From an uncultured Eubacterium sp. (GTDB lineage: Bacteria; Bacillota; Clostridia; Lachnospirales; Lachnospiraceae), in contig CAKRDZ010000010.1 in NCBI GenBank assembly GCA_934316845.1, positions 1 through 64,000 on the forward strand: a stretch of DNA of 64,000 nucleotides. The letters are read 5' to 3'. Position 1 is the first letter of the stretch. Every line of letters begins with the position of its first letter. Below are positions 49,902-60,086 of this stretch, in pieces. Under the pieces are notes generated by a model that saw nothing but the letters and a program-made list of their open reading frames with translations, searched no databases and was not told the DNA's origin. Both the position numbers and the translations under genes were made by a program.

Positions 49902-52691
49902 ATGGTGATCAACCCAAACAAGATTTCCATTGACTTTAAAGACACCCCTTATGCAAAGGGAAACGGGGCGTCGGTACATACAGCCAGGGACGGCAGCATT
50001 TCCAATTATGGAATTGAATACACAAAGGATTGTGCGGTACAAAAGGAAATGGATTCCAATATGATCTATACCGGCACAACTCAGAATGAAATCGTGAGTG
50101 AAGTGACGAAAAATCTTCCGGAGGACACATTTGATCCGGCGGATTTTATCAGCCAGAGCATCAACGGCGAGGACGCCAAAGAGATCGAGGGTGACGGAAG
50201 TATTTTGGAGGAGTACGTCGATTCGACGCTGGAGCGGGCGATAGAGAAAGTAAAGACAGAGCGGAAGGCCAATAGCGACGCGCTTGACAGGTACACCGAA
50301 AAGGAAAAAGAAAAACAGGAATTTTCGGATGAATTACAGGCACAGATCGAGATGGCTGCGCAGCTGGCGGCAAAAATGCCGGGACTTGGTGATGCGGCTG
50401 TCAAATATTACATAGAGCAGAAAGCAGACCTGACACCGGCTGCTATTGGCAACAGTGCGGGTGTTACGGCAATGCCGGCTGTGGCAGAGCGTGCTTCTTA
50501 TGAAGAAATGAAGCCGCAGATCGACCATATTTTAGAGGAAAATGGTCTGCAGGAAGATCCGGCAGCGGAAGAAGCGGCAAAATTTTTGTACGAAAAAGAT
50601 ATTCCGGTTACGCCGGAGAATATAGAAAAATATACAACGTGGCAGGAGACAAAAGAGACTCCACAGGAGGTCATCAACGAGCGTATCCGGGATGCTGTGC
50701 GCGAAGGAACGGTTCCACAGCAGGCCGATATCAGTCAGATTTCTTATAAAGAAGCGGCACAAAAGTGGGATACCCTCAAAAATGTGACCGAGGATGAACT
50801 GCGGGCATTTTATCCGGAGGAAGCCGGTTTTATCACGGCCAAACGACAGATGGAAGAGATCCGTCTGAAAATGACTGCGGAAGCGGCCGGCAAGATGGAA
50901 CGAAAAGGGATTCACGTTGACATTTCCAACCTGACGCAGATTGTGGAAGAGTTAAAGCAGATGGAAAAAGAAGCCTGCCGGAATGTATTTGATGAGAATA
51001 ATATCTCGTATGGGCAGGAGCAGGTTGACCGGATGGCGTCTGCACTGCAGGCGAAAGAACAGATATGGCAGGCTCCGGCAGCGATTCTTGGAAAAACGAT
51101 CGGGCAGGCCGCAGACCTGACATTACATAATATGTCAGAAATTGGAAAAACTGCCATCCAGGAAGAACTTTCAAAGAATTATGAAGCGGTGGGTACGCAG
51201 GTGCGGAAAGATTTGGGAGATTCCATGACAAAGGCATTTCAAAATGTGGATGCGATACTGGAAGATCTCGGATTTGACAAGACGTCCGCGAACCAGCGTG
51301 CAGTTCGGATTCTCGCTTATAATCAGATGGAGATTACAAAAGATGCGGTGCTTTCGATGAAAGATTACGATGCCAAAGTGACATCGGTTCTGGAGCAGAT
51401 GAAACCAGCAGCAGTAGCAAAGATGATCGAGAAGCAGCAAAATCCACTGGAGATGACAATGGATGAGATTGAGGATGCTCTTCAGGAAATTAGCGGAGAA
51501 ATGGCAGAGGATGACACGCCGCTCCGTAAATTTCTCTGGAAACTTGATCACCAGGGAGCGATCACGCCGGAAGAGAGAAAGAGCATGATCGGTATCTACC
51601 GGTTGATTGATAAAGTGGAAAAAAGCGATGGCGCCGTCATTGGACAATTGGTAAAAGAAGGAAGAGAATTGACATTTTCCTCGTTGTTGTCTGCCGTTCG
51701 GACCAGACGTGCAGAAGGAAAAGAATTTGAGATCAACGATGAGTTTGGAAGTCTGGAGAGCCGGACGAGCGGCAGAGAGACAATCAGTGAGCAGATTGGT
51801 GCGGCCTTTGGCAGCCGCGTAATCCATCAGCTGAAAAGAGAGTTATCACCGGGGGCGCTACGGCAGTCAGAGGATGATATGGCTTGCGAGCAGGTTTTAG
51901 AGGCCTGTGAGACACCGGAAAGCCAGGCAGAAGAGGCAGCTTATTATGAGATGCTGGCACAAAATATAAAAGAGATCGCATCATCCGGCGACGAGATGGT
52001 ACATCGATGTCTCGAAGCGGCAGGGATTCCTGCGACACTGCAAAATATCCGCGAGATGAAAGCCTATCTGACAAGAGAAAAGACGGAAAGCGATATTCTG
52101 TTTACGGAGGAAGAGAGCGAGTCAGTACTCGATGTCATGGATCAGCCCGAAGAACTTGAGAGCATGCTGGATACTTTGGATCAGGAACATTTGCAGGAGA
52201 TCGAAAGCCGCAAGCAGGCAGACGATATTACATATGATACGCTGCAGAATCTGATCCGGATGGCGGGAAGCATTTCCTTTTACCGCCAGATGCGGCAGCA
52301 GACCAATACGTTTTCTGTGCCGATCATGACAGACCAGGGAGTTACGTCTTGTCATGTAACGGTACTGCAGGGTCAGGAATCTGAAAAGGGAACCGTTGAA
52401 ATCTCACTAAATTCGGAAAAAATTGGAAAATTGCAGGCGACGTTTAAAGTCGTGGAGAACAGAGTGAGTGGGTTTGTAACCTGCGAAAATGAGCAGGATA
52501 TCAGTGAACTCACACAGGATATTGAAAAGGACTTGGAGATGAATGGATTTGCGATGGAACGCATGGATGTGGCAAGAGGAGCCAGACATTCATTTCAGGC
52601 AGGAGATAAAGAACAAACAGCAAACAGCAGACTGTATCAGGTGGCAAAGATTGTAGTCACAAATGTGCAGAGAAAGGAAGCAGATCAATGA
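49902..52691 (+). CDS. Large flagellar protein, DUF6240-like with FliK-like C-terminus
   Basis: A 929-aa acidic, largely helical soluble protein without a signal peptide. The first half has repeated modules (PAAEEAAKFLYEKDIPVTPEN; GMERKGIHVDISNL-like) in which helical pairs recur. The C-terminal roughly 110 residues (VPIMTDQGVTSCHVTVLQGQ, GTVEISLNSEKIGKLQATFK) resemble the Flg_hook domain of FliK hook-length control proteins. The stop overlaps the flagellin start (ATGA), supporting a flagellar role. The start could also be GTG at 49887. DUF6240 assignment is from memory of Lachnospiraceae annotations. Confidence 0.75.
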   Translation: MVINPNKISIDFKDTPYAKGNGASVHTARDGSISNYGIEYTKDCAVQKEMDSNMIYTGTTQNEIVSEVTKNLPEDTFDPADFISQSINGEDAKEIEGDGSILEEYVDSTLERAIEKVKTERKANSDALDRYTEKEKEKQEFSDELQAQIEMAAQLAAKMPGLGDAAVKYYIEQKADLTPAAIGNSAGVTAMPAVAERASYEEMKPQIDHILEENGLQEDPAAEEAAKFLYEKDIPVTPENIEKYTTWQETKETPQEVINERIRDAVREGTVPQQADISQISYKEAAQKWDTLKNVTEDELRAFYPEEAGFITAKRQMEEIRLKMTAEAAGKMERKGIHVDISNLTQIVEELKQMEKEACRNVFDENNISYGQEQVDRMASALQAKEQIWQAPAAILGKTIGQAADLTLHNMSEIGKTAIQEELSKNYEAVGTQVRKDLGDSMTKAFQNVDAILEDLGFDKTSANQRAVRILAYNQMEITKDAVLSMKDYDAKVTSVLEQMKPAAVAKMIEKQQNPLEMTMDEIEDALQEISGEMAEDDTPLRKFLWKLDHQGAITPEERKSMIGIYRLIDKVEKSDGAVIGQLVKEGRELTFSSLLSAVRTRRAEGKEFEINDEFGSLESRTSGRETISEQIGAAFGSRVIHQLKRELSPGALRQSEDDMACEQVLEACETPESQAEEAAYYEMLAQNIKEIASSGDEMVHRCLEAAGIPATLQNIREMKAYLTREKTESDILFTEEESESVLDVMDQPEELESMLDTLDQEHLQEIESRKQADDITYDTLQNLIRMAGSISFYRQMRQQTNTFSVPIMTDQGVTSCHVTVLQGQESEKGTVEISLNSEKIGKLQATFKVVENRVSGFVTCENEQDISELTQDIEKDLEMNGFAMERMDVARGARHSFQAGDKEQTANSRLYQVAKIVVTNVQRKEADQ

Positions 52692-54118
52692 AAATAAATA
52701 CGAACATATCCGCCCTTTTGGCGACAGGAAATTTACATCGGACGGAGGACCGGCTGACGACCAGTCTGACAAGACTTTCTTCCGGATACCGTATCAATAA
52801 GGCGGCAGATGATGCTGCCGGAATGGCCATTTCGCAGAAAATGCATGCGCAGATCCGTGGATTGGAGCGTGCCTCCCGTAATGGATCCGATGGTATCTCC
52901 TTTATACAGACCGCGGAAGGTGCATTGGCAGAGGTAGAAAGCATGCTTCAAAGATGCCGTGAACTTTCTGTGCAGGCATCCAATGATGTAACGACGTTAG
53001 ATGATAAAAAGGCGATCCAGCAGGAGATTGAGGCGTTGATGGGCGAGATCGACCGTCTTGCTTCGGACACTGAATTTAATACAAAAAGCATTCTGGATGG
53101 TACGTGCTGCCGCCAGACATCTTCCAGCAATACCGGCGTAAGTCTTATTTCGATGACCGATGATGTTGCTTTGACAACGTATAGTCTGACGGTTACGCAG
53201 GCATCGACAAAGACCAACGTAACGACCGGCACCCTTGGCATGGGTGAAAAAGATAAATTTACAAAAGATGGGAAAATCCAGATCAATGGTCAGACCATCG
53301 AGATCAAACAAGGCGAGACTTTGGAAGAGGCTTATGCGAAAATCCGTGACTGTTGTGAGAGCATGAATATCGATGTTCTCCCTGTCAATGGAAAAGATGC
53401 CAATGGCAATCCAAAAGAGGTAGCTTTGAGCGGAGCCACCAGTTTGTATTTTGAATCCAAGATCTACGGAGCATCAAGAAATATTGAGATCACAACGGAC
53501 GATCCGGAACTTGCCACAAAATTAGGAGTCAACGGAGCCGTGATCACACAGGGAAAAGATGCCATTGTATCTCTGGATACGGATTCCGGATTTACCAAGA
53601 CGGCAACCACATTTATCGATGGAAACAGAGTAACGGTATCCGACCGCGGCGGTTTTGAGATGATCTTTAACGTAGCAGGAGCAGAGGCCGGTATGGATGC
53701 GGATGTAACCGTATTGGATGCCGGATTTGTTGCGATCCAGATTGGATCGAATGAGGGTCAGAGCATTGACATTTCGATTCCGGCAGTTACGTGCGAATCC
53801 CTTAACATTAATTATTGTAATGTATGTACTTTTGACGGAGCGCAGGAGAGTATTACGTTGTTTGACGAAGCCATCAGTCAGGTGTCTGCCGTGCGCGCTA
53901 AATTAGGTGCTTATGAAAACCGTCTGGATTCTGCGACGACAAGTCTGGATACGACTTCCCAGAATCTGACAGAAGCTTGTTCCCGTATCGAGGATGTAGA
54001 TATGGCGGCTGAAATGACCGAATATACGCAGTTGACCGTGCTCAGCCAGGCAGGAACTTCCATGCTCGCACAGGCCAATAACCGTCCACAGACGATTTTG
54101 CAGCTTCTTCAGGGATAA
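52688..54118 (+). CDS. Cysteine-containing flagellin
   Basis: A 476-aa flagellin. The conserved D0/D1 N-terminus (MKINTNISALLATGNLHRTE, LSSGYRINKAADDAAGMAIS) and C-terminus (RIEDVDMAAEMTEYTQL, SMLAQANNRPQTILQLLQG) flank an atypical central domain. Nine cysteines are present, including GTCCRQ, RDCCESM and CESLNINYCNVC, which is rare for an exported filament protein. Translation is coupled to the upstream gene by ATGA. It may be a minor or specialised flagellin, and is distinct from the cysteine-free one at 62307. Confidence 0.9.
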   Translation: MKINTNISALLATGNLHRTEDRLTTSLTRLSSGYRINKAADDAAGMAISQKMHAQIRGLERASRNGSDGISFIQTAEGALAEVESMLQRCRELSVQASNDVTTLDDKKAIQQEIEALMGEIDRLASDTEFNTKSILDGTCCRQTSSSNTGVSLISMTDDVALTTYSLTVTQASTKTNVTTGTLGMGEKDKFTKDGKIQINGQTIEIKQGETLEEAYAKIRDCCESMNIDVLPVNGKDANGNPKEVALSGATSLYFESKIYGASRNIEITTDDPELATKLGVNGAVITQGKDAIVSLDTDSGFTKTATTFIDGNRVTVSDRGGFEMIFNVAGAEAGMDADVTVLDAGFVAIQIGSNEGQSIDISIPAVTCESLNINYCNVCTFDGAQESITLFDEAISQVSAVRAKLGAYENRLDSATTSLDTTSQNLTEACSRIEDVDMAAEMTEYTQLTVLSQAGTSMLAQANNRPQTILQLLQG

Positions 54119-54153
54119 TTTGACCGGTATATCGAAAGCGAGTGGTGAATGCA

Positions 54154-54633
54154 ATGAATAAAGAAAAATTGAATGCTTATGCAGCGCGTGTATCACAGGC
54201 AAACCGAAGCGAACTGGTTGTGATCATTTACGAGGCATTTCTGGATAGTGTAAAAGAAGGCGACGAGCAGATGAAACAGGGAAATATGCCAGCCTGCCGT
54301 CAGGAGATGGAACGTGCCAGAGGATTTCTGACCGAATTGATGGGAAGTCTGGATTTTCAATATGAAATTTCCTATTATCTTCGCCGGTTATATATCTATG
54401 CCTATCATGAATTGTGTCAGGGCATGGCATTTCGGGACAGCGAGAGATATGCGCACGCAGTACAGATCATGGAAAAGCTGCTTCCTGCTTTCCGCGAGGT
54501 CGCAAAGCAGGATACGTCAGAAGCTGTCATGAAAAATGTGCAGCAGATCTATGCCGGTCTTACCTATGGCCGGGGAAGTCTACACGAGACGATCGGTGTA
54601 GACGTTGGAAAAGAACGGGGTTTTGAGGCTTAA
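54154..54633 (+). CDS. fliS: Flagellin export chaperone FliS-like
   Basis: A 159-aa all-helical protein of FliS type that keeps flagellin unpolymerised before export. It has AYAARVSQANRSELVVIIYE with the family tyrosine region, the MERARGFLTELMGSLDF helix and YIYAYHELCQGMAF. The ATG at 54154 is preferred to two upstream GTGs. It lies just after the flagellin gene. Its stop shares bases with the stop of the convergent AraC gene. Confidence 0.8.
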   Translation: MNKEKLNAYAARVSQANRSELVVIIYEAFLDSVKEGDEQMKQGNMPACRQEMERARGFLTELMGSLDFQYEISYYLRRLYIYAYHELCQGMAFRDSERYAHAVQIMEKLLPAFREVAKQDTSEAVMKNVQQIYAGLTYGRGSLHETIGVDVGKERGFEA

Positions 54634-55403
54634 AGAGGGCGGTGTTCTTTTCGATATTGATTGGGAGTGATATTTTCGTGCCGTTTAAATTGGCGGCAGA
54701 AATGTTCGACATTGTGATAGCCGCAGGAAAAACTGATTTCCTGAATGCTGTCTGTCGTGCGGCTGAGTAGGACTTTTGAGTGTTCAATGCGGCTTTCAAT
54801 CACTTCATTAATGCAGGAAATGTGTGCGAATGCCTTGTATTGTTTTTGCAGGGCGCGCACACTTAAATTTACATATTTTGCCATATGCTCTAATGTCCAG
54901 TCGTATTCCGGGTGGGCATATATCATATTTCTAAGTTCAATCAGACAATCGCGGTATCGCGATAACTCCGTATTTAAAAAAGCATAATCGTGAAGGCGGT
55001 GGAAGATAATATGCATCAATTCTTCCAAAACCAGCCGGCTGCTGTTATGATTCCAATAATTTTCATTGGCGACAGCGATAAAATACTGTTTGTAACAGCC
55101 AAAATCCGGGCAGAATACCGGGATTCCAAACGGAACATATTTTTCAGTAAACAACGCTTCATCGCAATTAAACCGGATCCATGTATAAAGAAGTTTTCCG
55201 GACTTGGCGTGATAATGAATGTGCTGGCCGGGTTTGTATAAGATACAGTGGTGTTCCGGAAATTCCTGCATTTCTCCGTTTACTTCGACGATAACCGGGG
55301 AGTCAAATAACATAATTTCGTATTCGCCCTGCGCGAAAAAAAGGTCATCGACAAAACCCTCCGGCATCTCATCATTAATCATGGCATAAATTACTTTGAT
55401 CAT
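54630..55403 (-). CDS. AraC-family transcriptional regulator
   Basis: A 257-aa regulator. The N-terminal cupin domain (QEFPEHHCILYKPGQHIHYH) is followed by a C-terminal double helix-turn-helix (TLEHMAKYVNLSVRALQKQY and IQEISFSCGYHNVEHFCRQF) ending ITPNQYRKEHRPL. It is divergent from the GH43 gene at 55615, which it probably controls. The start at 55403 uses a distant GGAGG (11 bases); ATG at 55421 is possible. Confidence 0.88.
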   Translation of the reverse strand: MIKVIYAMINDEMPEGFVDDLFFAQGEYEIMLFDSPVIVEVNGEMQEFPEHHCILYKPGQHIHYHAKSGKLLYTWIRFNCDEALFTEKYVPFGIPVFCPDFGCYKQYFIAVANENYWNHNSSRLVLEELMHIIFHRLHDYAFLNTELSRYRDCLIELRNMIYAHPEYDWTLEHMAKYVNLSVRALQKQYKAFAHISCINEVIESRIEHSKVLLSRTTDSIQEISFSCGYHNVEHFCRQFKRHENITPNQYRKEHRPL

Positions 55404-55614
55404 AAACCAGCACGCCTCCATTCCTGCTTGTGACCATTAATGATATAGCATATTATATCAATGTTTTATGGAAAAATCAAGAAATAATTGCATTTATGAA
55501 ATATAAGTGTGCCAGATAGATCAAAAAATGAAGTGGAAAGATCATTGTAACAAGAGTGAAAAAGAGGTATGATGGGCATAACAAATTTGAAAGAAATAAG
55601 GAGGTTTACAATTC

Positions 55615-58188
55615 ATGAAGAGAAAATTGAGCAGTATTGTGTTAGCCACGGCGCTTGTTGTCTCTTTAGCGGCCGGAGCAGGTGGAGAAGATGTGCAGGC
55701 GGCAAAGAAGGCAAAGCTTGGAACGAAGAAAATTACGTTAATACAAGGCAAGACCAAAAAGATCAAAGTAAAGAACAAAAAGAAAGGCTGCCGTTATACG
55801 TTTACTTCCAATAAAAAGAAAGTAGCAACGGTAACCAAAAAAGGAAAGGTAAAGGCGGTAGCTGCGGGTACAGCGAAAATTACCGTCAAAGAAGTTTCAA
55901 AGAAAGGTAAAAAACGGAAAATTGGTGTGGTAAAGGTTCTGGTAAAAAAGAACAGCCAGACAACAGTTACACCGCAAACTTCCACAAATCCACAGACATC
56001 AACGACACCGGGAGGGGCAAACGTGACAGCGACACCAAAGGCACCGACAGCATCGGCAACACCAAAGGTATCGGAAGCACCGACAGCACCGACAGTATCG
56101 GCAACACCAAAGGTATCGGAAGCACCGACGGTATCGGCAACACCAAGTACAAAACCACAGGAATCCAAAGAGCCGACAAAAGGAACAAAATCGGTATCTG
56201 TATATTTGGATGAGATTAAAGAAGCAAATAAAATTGCCGAAGTAAATGGTCCGGGATTGGATCCGACGGCAGCTCCGACAGAAACACCTGCAGGAGAGGC
56301 GACACCGGAACCTACACCGGCAGTTCTTGTAAATACTACGATGGAAGATAACAATACAGATCCGATCGAAAAACGCGGAGATGTTTCCATTTCCGTTGTA
56401 GAAGACGGTGCGAATGGAACAAGCAAGAGCATCAAAGTTACCGGCCGTAAAGAGGACTGGCACGGTGCAGGCATTGATGTAACTTCTTTTGCAGAGACCG
56501 ATAATGATTATGAAATCACATTCTATGCGAAACAGTCTACAGGAGAAGACAGTCAGATCGATCTTTCCATGCAGTATGTCAATGGAAGCGGCGAGACAAA
56601 ATACGGTGGCATCAAGACGTTTGATCTTGCAAACGATACCTGGACAAAATGTCAGGCAAAAATGACCATTCCGGAGCACAACGGACAGATCATTATTTAC
56701 TGGCAGTCGGTATATCAGTCCAACAACTCTATGGATTTCTATCTGGATGAAGTGTCGATCACCGGAGTGGCAAAAGCAGTGGCAGGAGAAGATTACCCTG
56801 ATCTTTCTCTTGGTTTGGGAAAAACAACTGTTGGAAATCCTATTATGACTTCCCGTCTGACAGCAGATCCATATGCAATGGAATACAATGGAAGAATCTA
56901 TGTATATGGTACAAACGATTCCCAGCAGTATGAGAAAACACCGGATGCAGACAACAATTACTCAAAAATTAATACAATTAATGTATATTCATCCGCTGAC
57001 ATGGTAAACTGGACAGATCATGGTGCAATCCGGGTAGCTGGTTCTAACGGAGCAGCAAAATGGGCATCAAATTCCTGGGCACCGGCAGCATGTCATAAGA
57101 CAATTAATGGAAAAGAAAAATTCTTCCTGTATTTCGCTGACAATGGCAGTGGAATTGGAGTATTGGAAGCAGACAGTCCAACCGGTCCATGGAGAGACCC
57201 AATTGGAAAACAGATAATCAGCCGTGAGACTCCGGGATGTTCCGGATCCGAGATTGGCTGGCTGTTTGACCCGGCCGTGTTGGTAGATGATGACGGAACC
57301 GGATATTTGTACTTTGGAGGAATTGGTAACACAGCAGGCAAGCCGGACGATTTTATCAAGAATCCAAAATGCGGACGAGTTGTAAAACTTGCAGATGATA
57401 TGGTAAGTCTGGCTGGTGATCCTGTCACAATTGACGCACCATATATGTTTGAAGATTCCGGAATCAACAAAATCGGAGACAAATATTATTACAGCTACTG
57501 CACAAACTGGACAAACGTCTCCGGACGAGATGAAACTATACCGGCAGCAAATATTGCCGTAATGGAAAGTGATAATCCAATGACAGGATTCAAATTTGTC
57601 GGCTGTGTATTGAAAAATCCGGGAACTTATTTCGGAGCAAGTGGAAATAATCACCATTGTTTTGCAGAGTTCAAGGGAACTTGGTATGCCTTCTACCATA
57701 CAAAGAAAGATACCCTGGCATTGGGAACCAAAGCTGATTACAGAACAACATATGCAGACATCTTGAACTTGGGAGAAAATGGAAATTTCACAAACAAAGA
57801 TGGTTCAGTGGCAGACACAAAAATGACGGCAGCAGGAGTAACCGCGGTTGGAACCGTAAATCCTTATAATACGATAGAAGCAGAATCTTTCGCAATTGCA
57901 AACCAGGTAGGAACGATCGCAAATAACGAAGCAAGTTCCAATGCATTGTGGAATGGTGCAAATTATTCTCTTTACAATACAGAAGCAGGAAGTTATATCG
58001 GTGTTGCCAATGTGGATTTTGGTGATGACGGAGCTTCTACCGTAAGTATGAAATTAAGCGACACTTCGATGACAGAGTATAAAGAATGTATCGCGCAGCT
58101 TAGTCAGAAAGTAACCGGAAAACATACCGTATACTTTGTATTTGAGAAAACAAATATTTTGACGGACAGCTGGAAATTTGATAAATAA
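55615..58188 (+). CDS. Secreted modular GH43 enzyme (xylosidase/arabinofuranosidase type)
   Basis: An 857-aa exported enzyme. The signal peptide is residues 1-30, a Lys-rich Big2 domain 35-110, a Thr/Pro/Ala linker with VSEAPT and TVSATPK repeats to about 185, and a CBM4/22-like module about 235-385 (DWHGAGIDVTSFAETDNDYE). The GH43 five-bladed propeller spans about 400-725, with Asp in SRLTADPYAMEYNGRIYVYG, Asp in GWLFDPAVLVDDDG and general acid Glu in YMFEDSGINKIG. The C-terminal CBM6-like domain ends DSWKFDK. It likely acts on arabinoxylan outside the cell. No anchor is visible. Confidence 0.9.
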   Translation: MKRKLSSIVLATALVVSLAAGAGGEDVQAAKKAKLGTKKITLIQGKTKKIKVKNKKKGCRYTFTSNKKKVATVTKKGKVKAVAAGTAKITVKEVSKKGKKRKIGVVKVLVKKNSQTTVTPQTSTNPQTSTTPGGANVTATPKAPTASATPKVSEAPTAPTVSATPKVSEAPTVSATPSTKPQESKEPTKGTKSVSVYLDEIKEANKIAEVNGPGLDPTAAPTETPAGEATPEPTPAVLVNTTMEDNNTDPIEKRGDVSISVVEDGANGTSKSIKVTGRKEDWHGAGIDVTSFAETDNDYEITFYAKQSTGEDSQIDLSMQYVNGSGETKYGGIKTFDLANDTWTKCQAKMTIPEHNGQIIIYWQSVYQSNNSMDFYLDEVSITGVAKAVAGEDYPDLSLGLGKTTVGNPIMTSRLTADPYAMEYNGRIYVYGTNDSQQYEKTPDADNNYSKINTINVYSSADMVNWTDHGAIRVAGSNGAAKWASNSWAPAACHKTINGKEKFFLYFADNGSGIGVLEADSPTGPWRDPIGKQIISRETPGCSGSEIGWLFDPAVLVDDDGTGYLYFGGIGNTAGKPDDFIKNPKCGRVVKLADDMVSLAGDPVTIDAPYMFEDSGINKIGDKYYYSYCTNWTNVSGRDETIPAANIAVMESDNPMTGFKFVGCVLKNPGTYFGASGNNHHCFAEFKGTWYAFYHTKKDTLALGTKADYRTTYADILNLGENGNFTNKDGSVADTKMTAAGVTAVGTVNPYNTIEAESFAIANQVGTIANNEASSNALWNGANYSLYNTEAGSYIGVANVDFGDDGASTVSMKLSDTSMTEYKECIAQLSQKVTGKHTVYFVFEKTNILTDSWKFDK

Positions 58189-58245
58189 AAAATAAGAGAC
58201 AATACTCTTACCCCTAATCCTTATATAATTATAGTTTTTCGTAAC

Positions 58246-58300
58246 AAAGGAGCTGTGTAAATGATACGCAGCTCCTTTTTGCGATGCGCCTTGCGGCGCA
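58246..58300 (+). terminator. Terminator after the GH43 gene
   Basis: AAAGGAGCTG (58246-58255) pairs with CAGCTCCTTT (58269-58278), followed by TTTTT. A second small hairpin, TGCGCC-TTGC-GGCGCA (58285-58300), follows and may serve the convergent map gene. Confidence 0.85.
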
Positions 58301-58329
58301 CGTTTCTTTACAATACAATTTTGTAGTTC

Positions 58330-59205
58330 TTAGCGGGAAAGAATTTCGTTTCCGGTTTCCGTGATAACGAGAGTGTATTCCCATTGGGCAGAAGGTTTGC
58401 CGTCTTCGGTATAGATCGTCCAGCCGTCATCTTCATCGCAGAATATATCGGAAGTTCCCATATTGATCATTGGTTCGATGGTGATCGTCATACCTGGGAC
58501 AAGAAGCATTCCCGTGCCCGGTTCGCCGATATGCGGAACCCACGGTTCTTCGTGAAATTCCACGCCGACACCGTGTCCGCCGATCTCTACGACAACACTG
58601 TAGCCGTTTTCTTTGGCGCGCTTATTGATCGCATATCCAAAATCTCCCAGTGTCGTCCAAGGTTTTGCGATACCGACCGCTTCGTCGAGACATTCTTTCG
58701 TAACCTGAACTAGTTTTTTCTTTTCTTCGCTGACTTCGCCGATTAAAAACATACGGGAAGCATCGCCGTAGAAGCCGTCTACGATCGTAGTACAGTCTAC
58801 ATTTACAATTTCACCACTCTGCAAAATGCGTTCCGGATCCGGAATTCCATGGCATACCACTTCGTCAATGGAAGTGCAGACATTTTTGGGATATCCCTGA
58901 TAGCCGAGGCAGGCACAGATGCCGCCAAGTTCTGCCGTTCGTTTGGCTGCAAGGTCGTCAATTTCCTGTGTTGACACGCCCTCGCCGATCATTTCCGCGA
59001 CGGCGTCAAGTACCATCGAGTTGATCTCGCCGGCTTTACGTATGCCCTCAATCTGCGCCGGCGTTTTGATGATACTGCGAGGCGGTTCTTCCGCGTGCGG
59101 ATACGTCAGCATATAATGTTCAATCTTTTCGTCAAATGCCATATGACAGCTTTTATATTTTCTGCCGCTGCCACACCAGCATGCTTCATTTCTACCTAAT
59201 TTCAC
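58330..59205 (-). CDS. map: Methionine aminopeptidase type I with N-terminal SEC-C motif
   Basis: A 291-aa enzyme removing initiator methionine. An N-terminal SEC-C zinc motif (NEACWCGSGRKYKSCH) precedes the pita-bread fold, beginning IKTPAQIEGIRKAGEINSMV. Metal ligands lie in VNVDCTTIVDGFYGDASRMF, GHGVGVEFHEEPWVPH and TIEPMINMG. The SEC-C extension, also found in SecA, may tether the enzyme to ribosomes. Confidence 0.95.
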   Translation of the reverse strand: MKLGRNEACWCGSGRKYKSCHMAFDEKIEHYMLTYPHAEEPPRSIIKTPAQIEGIRKAGEINSMVLDAVAEMIGEGVSTQEIDDLAAKRTAELGGICACLGYQGYPKNVCTSIDEVVCHGIPDPERILQSGEIVNVDCTTIVDGFYGDASRMFLIGEVSEEKKKLVQVTKECLDEAVGIAKPWTTLGDFGYAINKRAKENGYSVVVEIGGHGVGVEFHEEPWVPHIGEPGTGMLLVPGMTITIEPMINMGTSDIFCDEDDGWTIYTEDGKPSAQWEYTLVITETGNEILSR

Positions 59206-59225
59206 GATTATGTCATCTTCTTTCT

Positions 59226-59948
59226 TTATAATGTAATGATATCATTGTCTTTTAATAATATATACAATTCTTTTAATAAGGCGACGGTGTGAGTGATCGC
59301 CTGTCTGGCAAATGTTGGATAATCCATGTGCCCGGAGTTGTCTGCTTTATCGGAGATTGCGCGGATAATTAAAAATGGAACGTGGTTGAGGTAGGCTGTT
59401 TGTGCCATTGCCGCCCCTTCCATCTCGGCGCAGTCCCCTTCAAACGTATCGATCAGATACTGCTTTTTTTCACCATCCGCAATGAACTGGTCACCGCTCA
59501 CTACTTTCCCAATATGGCAGATTATGTCAGAATTTGCTTTTTCACACGCCTCTTTTGCAAGTTTGACAAGGGTTTCATCTGCGGCAAAAATGGATTCTTC
59601 CATCCGCGGGATGATGCCGACCGGGTCTCCGAGTGGCGAAACATCCATGTCGTGCTGCTGGGCGCAGCGTGAAAGCACGATGTCACCAATTTCCAATGTA
59701 TTGTTGAGCGAGCCGGCAACTCCTGTATTTATCACGGCATCAACCGAGAAAATGTCAATCAGGATCTGCGTGCAGACTGCCATATTTACTTTCCCAATGC
59801 CGCTTACGACAACGACGGTTTTTAATCCCCACAGATTTCCTTCTACAAAAGTCATGCCTGCTTTGGTTATTTCTGTTGTATCGGTCATCTGTTCTTTCAG
59901 AATGGCGACTTCCTCATCCATCGCGCCGATCAATCCTATGGTATTCAT
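59226..59948 (-). CDS. mtnN: 5'-methylthioadenosine/S-adenosylhomocysteine nucleosidase
   Basis: A 240-aa enzyme cleaving adenine from MTA and SAH, recycling SAM by-products and giving the precursor of AI-2. It has IGAMDEEVAILKEQM, VVVSGIGKVNMAVCTQILID, INTGVAGSLN, the catalytic EMEGAAMAQTAY and IRAISDKAD. GGAGG precedes the start. It lies 20 bases upstream of map on the same strand. Confidence 0.96.
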   Translation of the reverse strand: MNTIGLIGAMDEEVAILKEQMTDTTEITKAGMTFVEGNLWGLKTVVVVSGIGKVNMAVCTQILIDIFSVDAVINTGVAGSLNNTLEIGDIVLSRCAQQHDMDVSPLGDPVGIIPRMEESIFAADETLVKLAKEACEKANSDIICHIGKVVSGDQFIADGEKKQYLIDTFEGDCAEMEGAAMAQTAYLNHVPFLIIRAISDKADNSGHMDYPTFARQAITHTVALLKELYILLKDNDIITL

Positions 59949-60025
59949 GCAACTACCTCCAAAAATTTTACTACTTTGTAGTATAGCATAAATTGCAAAA
60001 GAATGCTACGAAATTATAAAAGCAG

Positions 60026-60054
60026 TTGTTTTGTCCTGCGGTTTGAGATATAAT
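60026..60054 (+). promoter_or_regulatory. Promoter of the CbiE/T-like gene
   Basis: TTGTTT (60026-60031) and TATAAT (60049-60054) are spaced by 17 bp, about 32 bp upstream of the start. Confidence 0.7.
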
Positions 60055-60086
60055 AAAAGTATCAAAAGGAACGGAGGAAATGGTTT

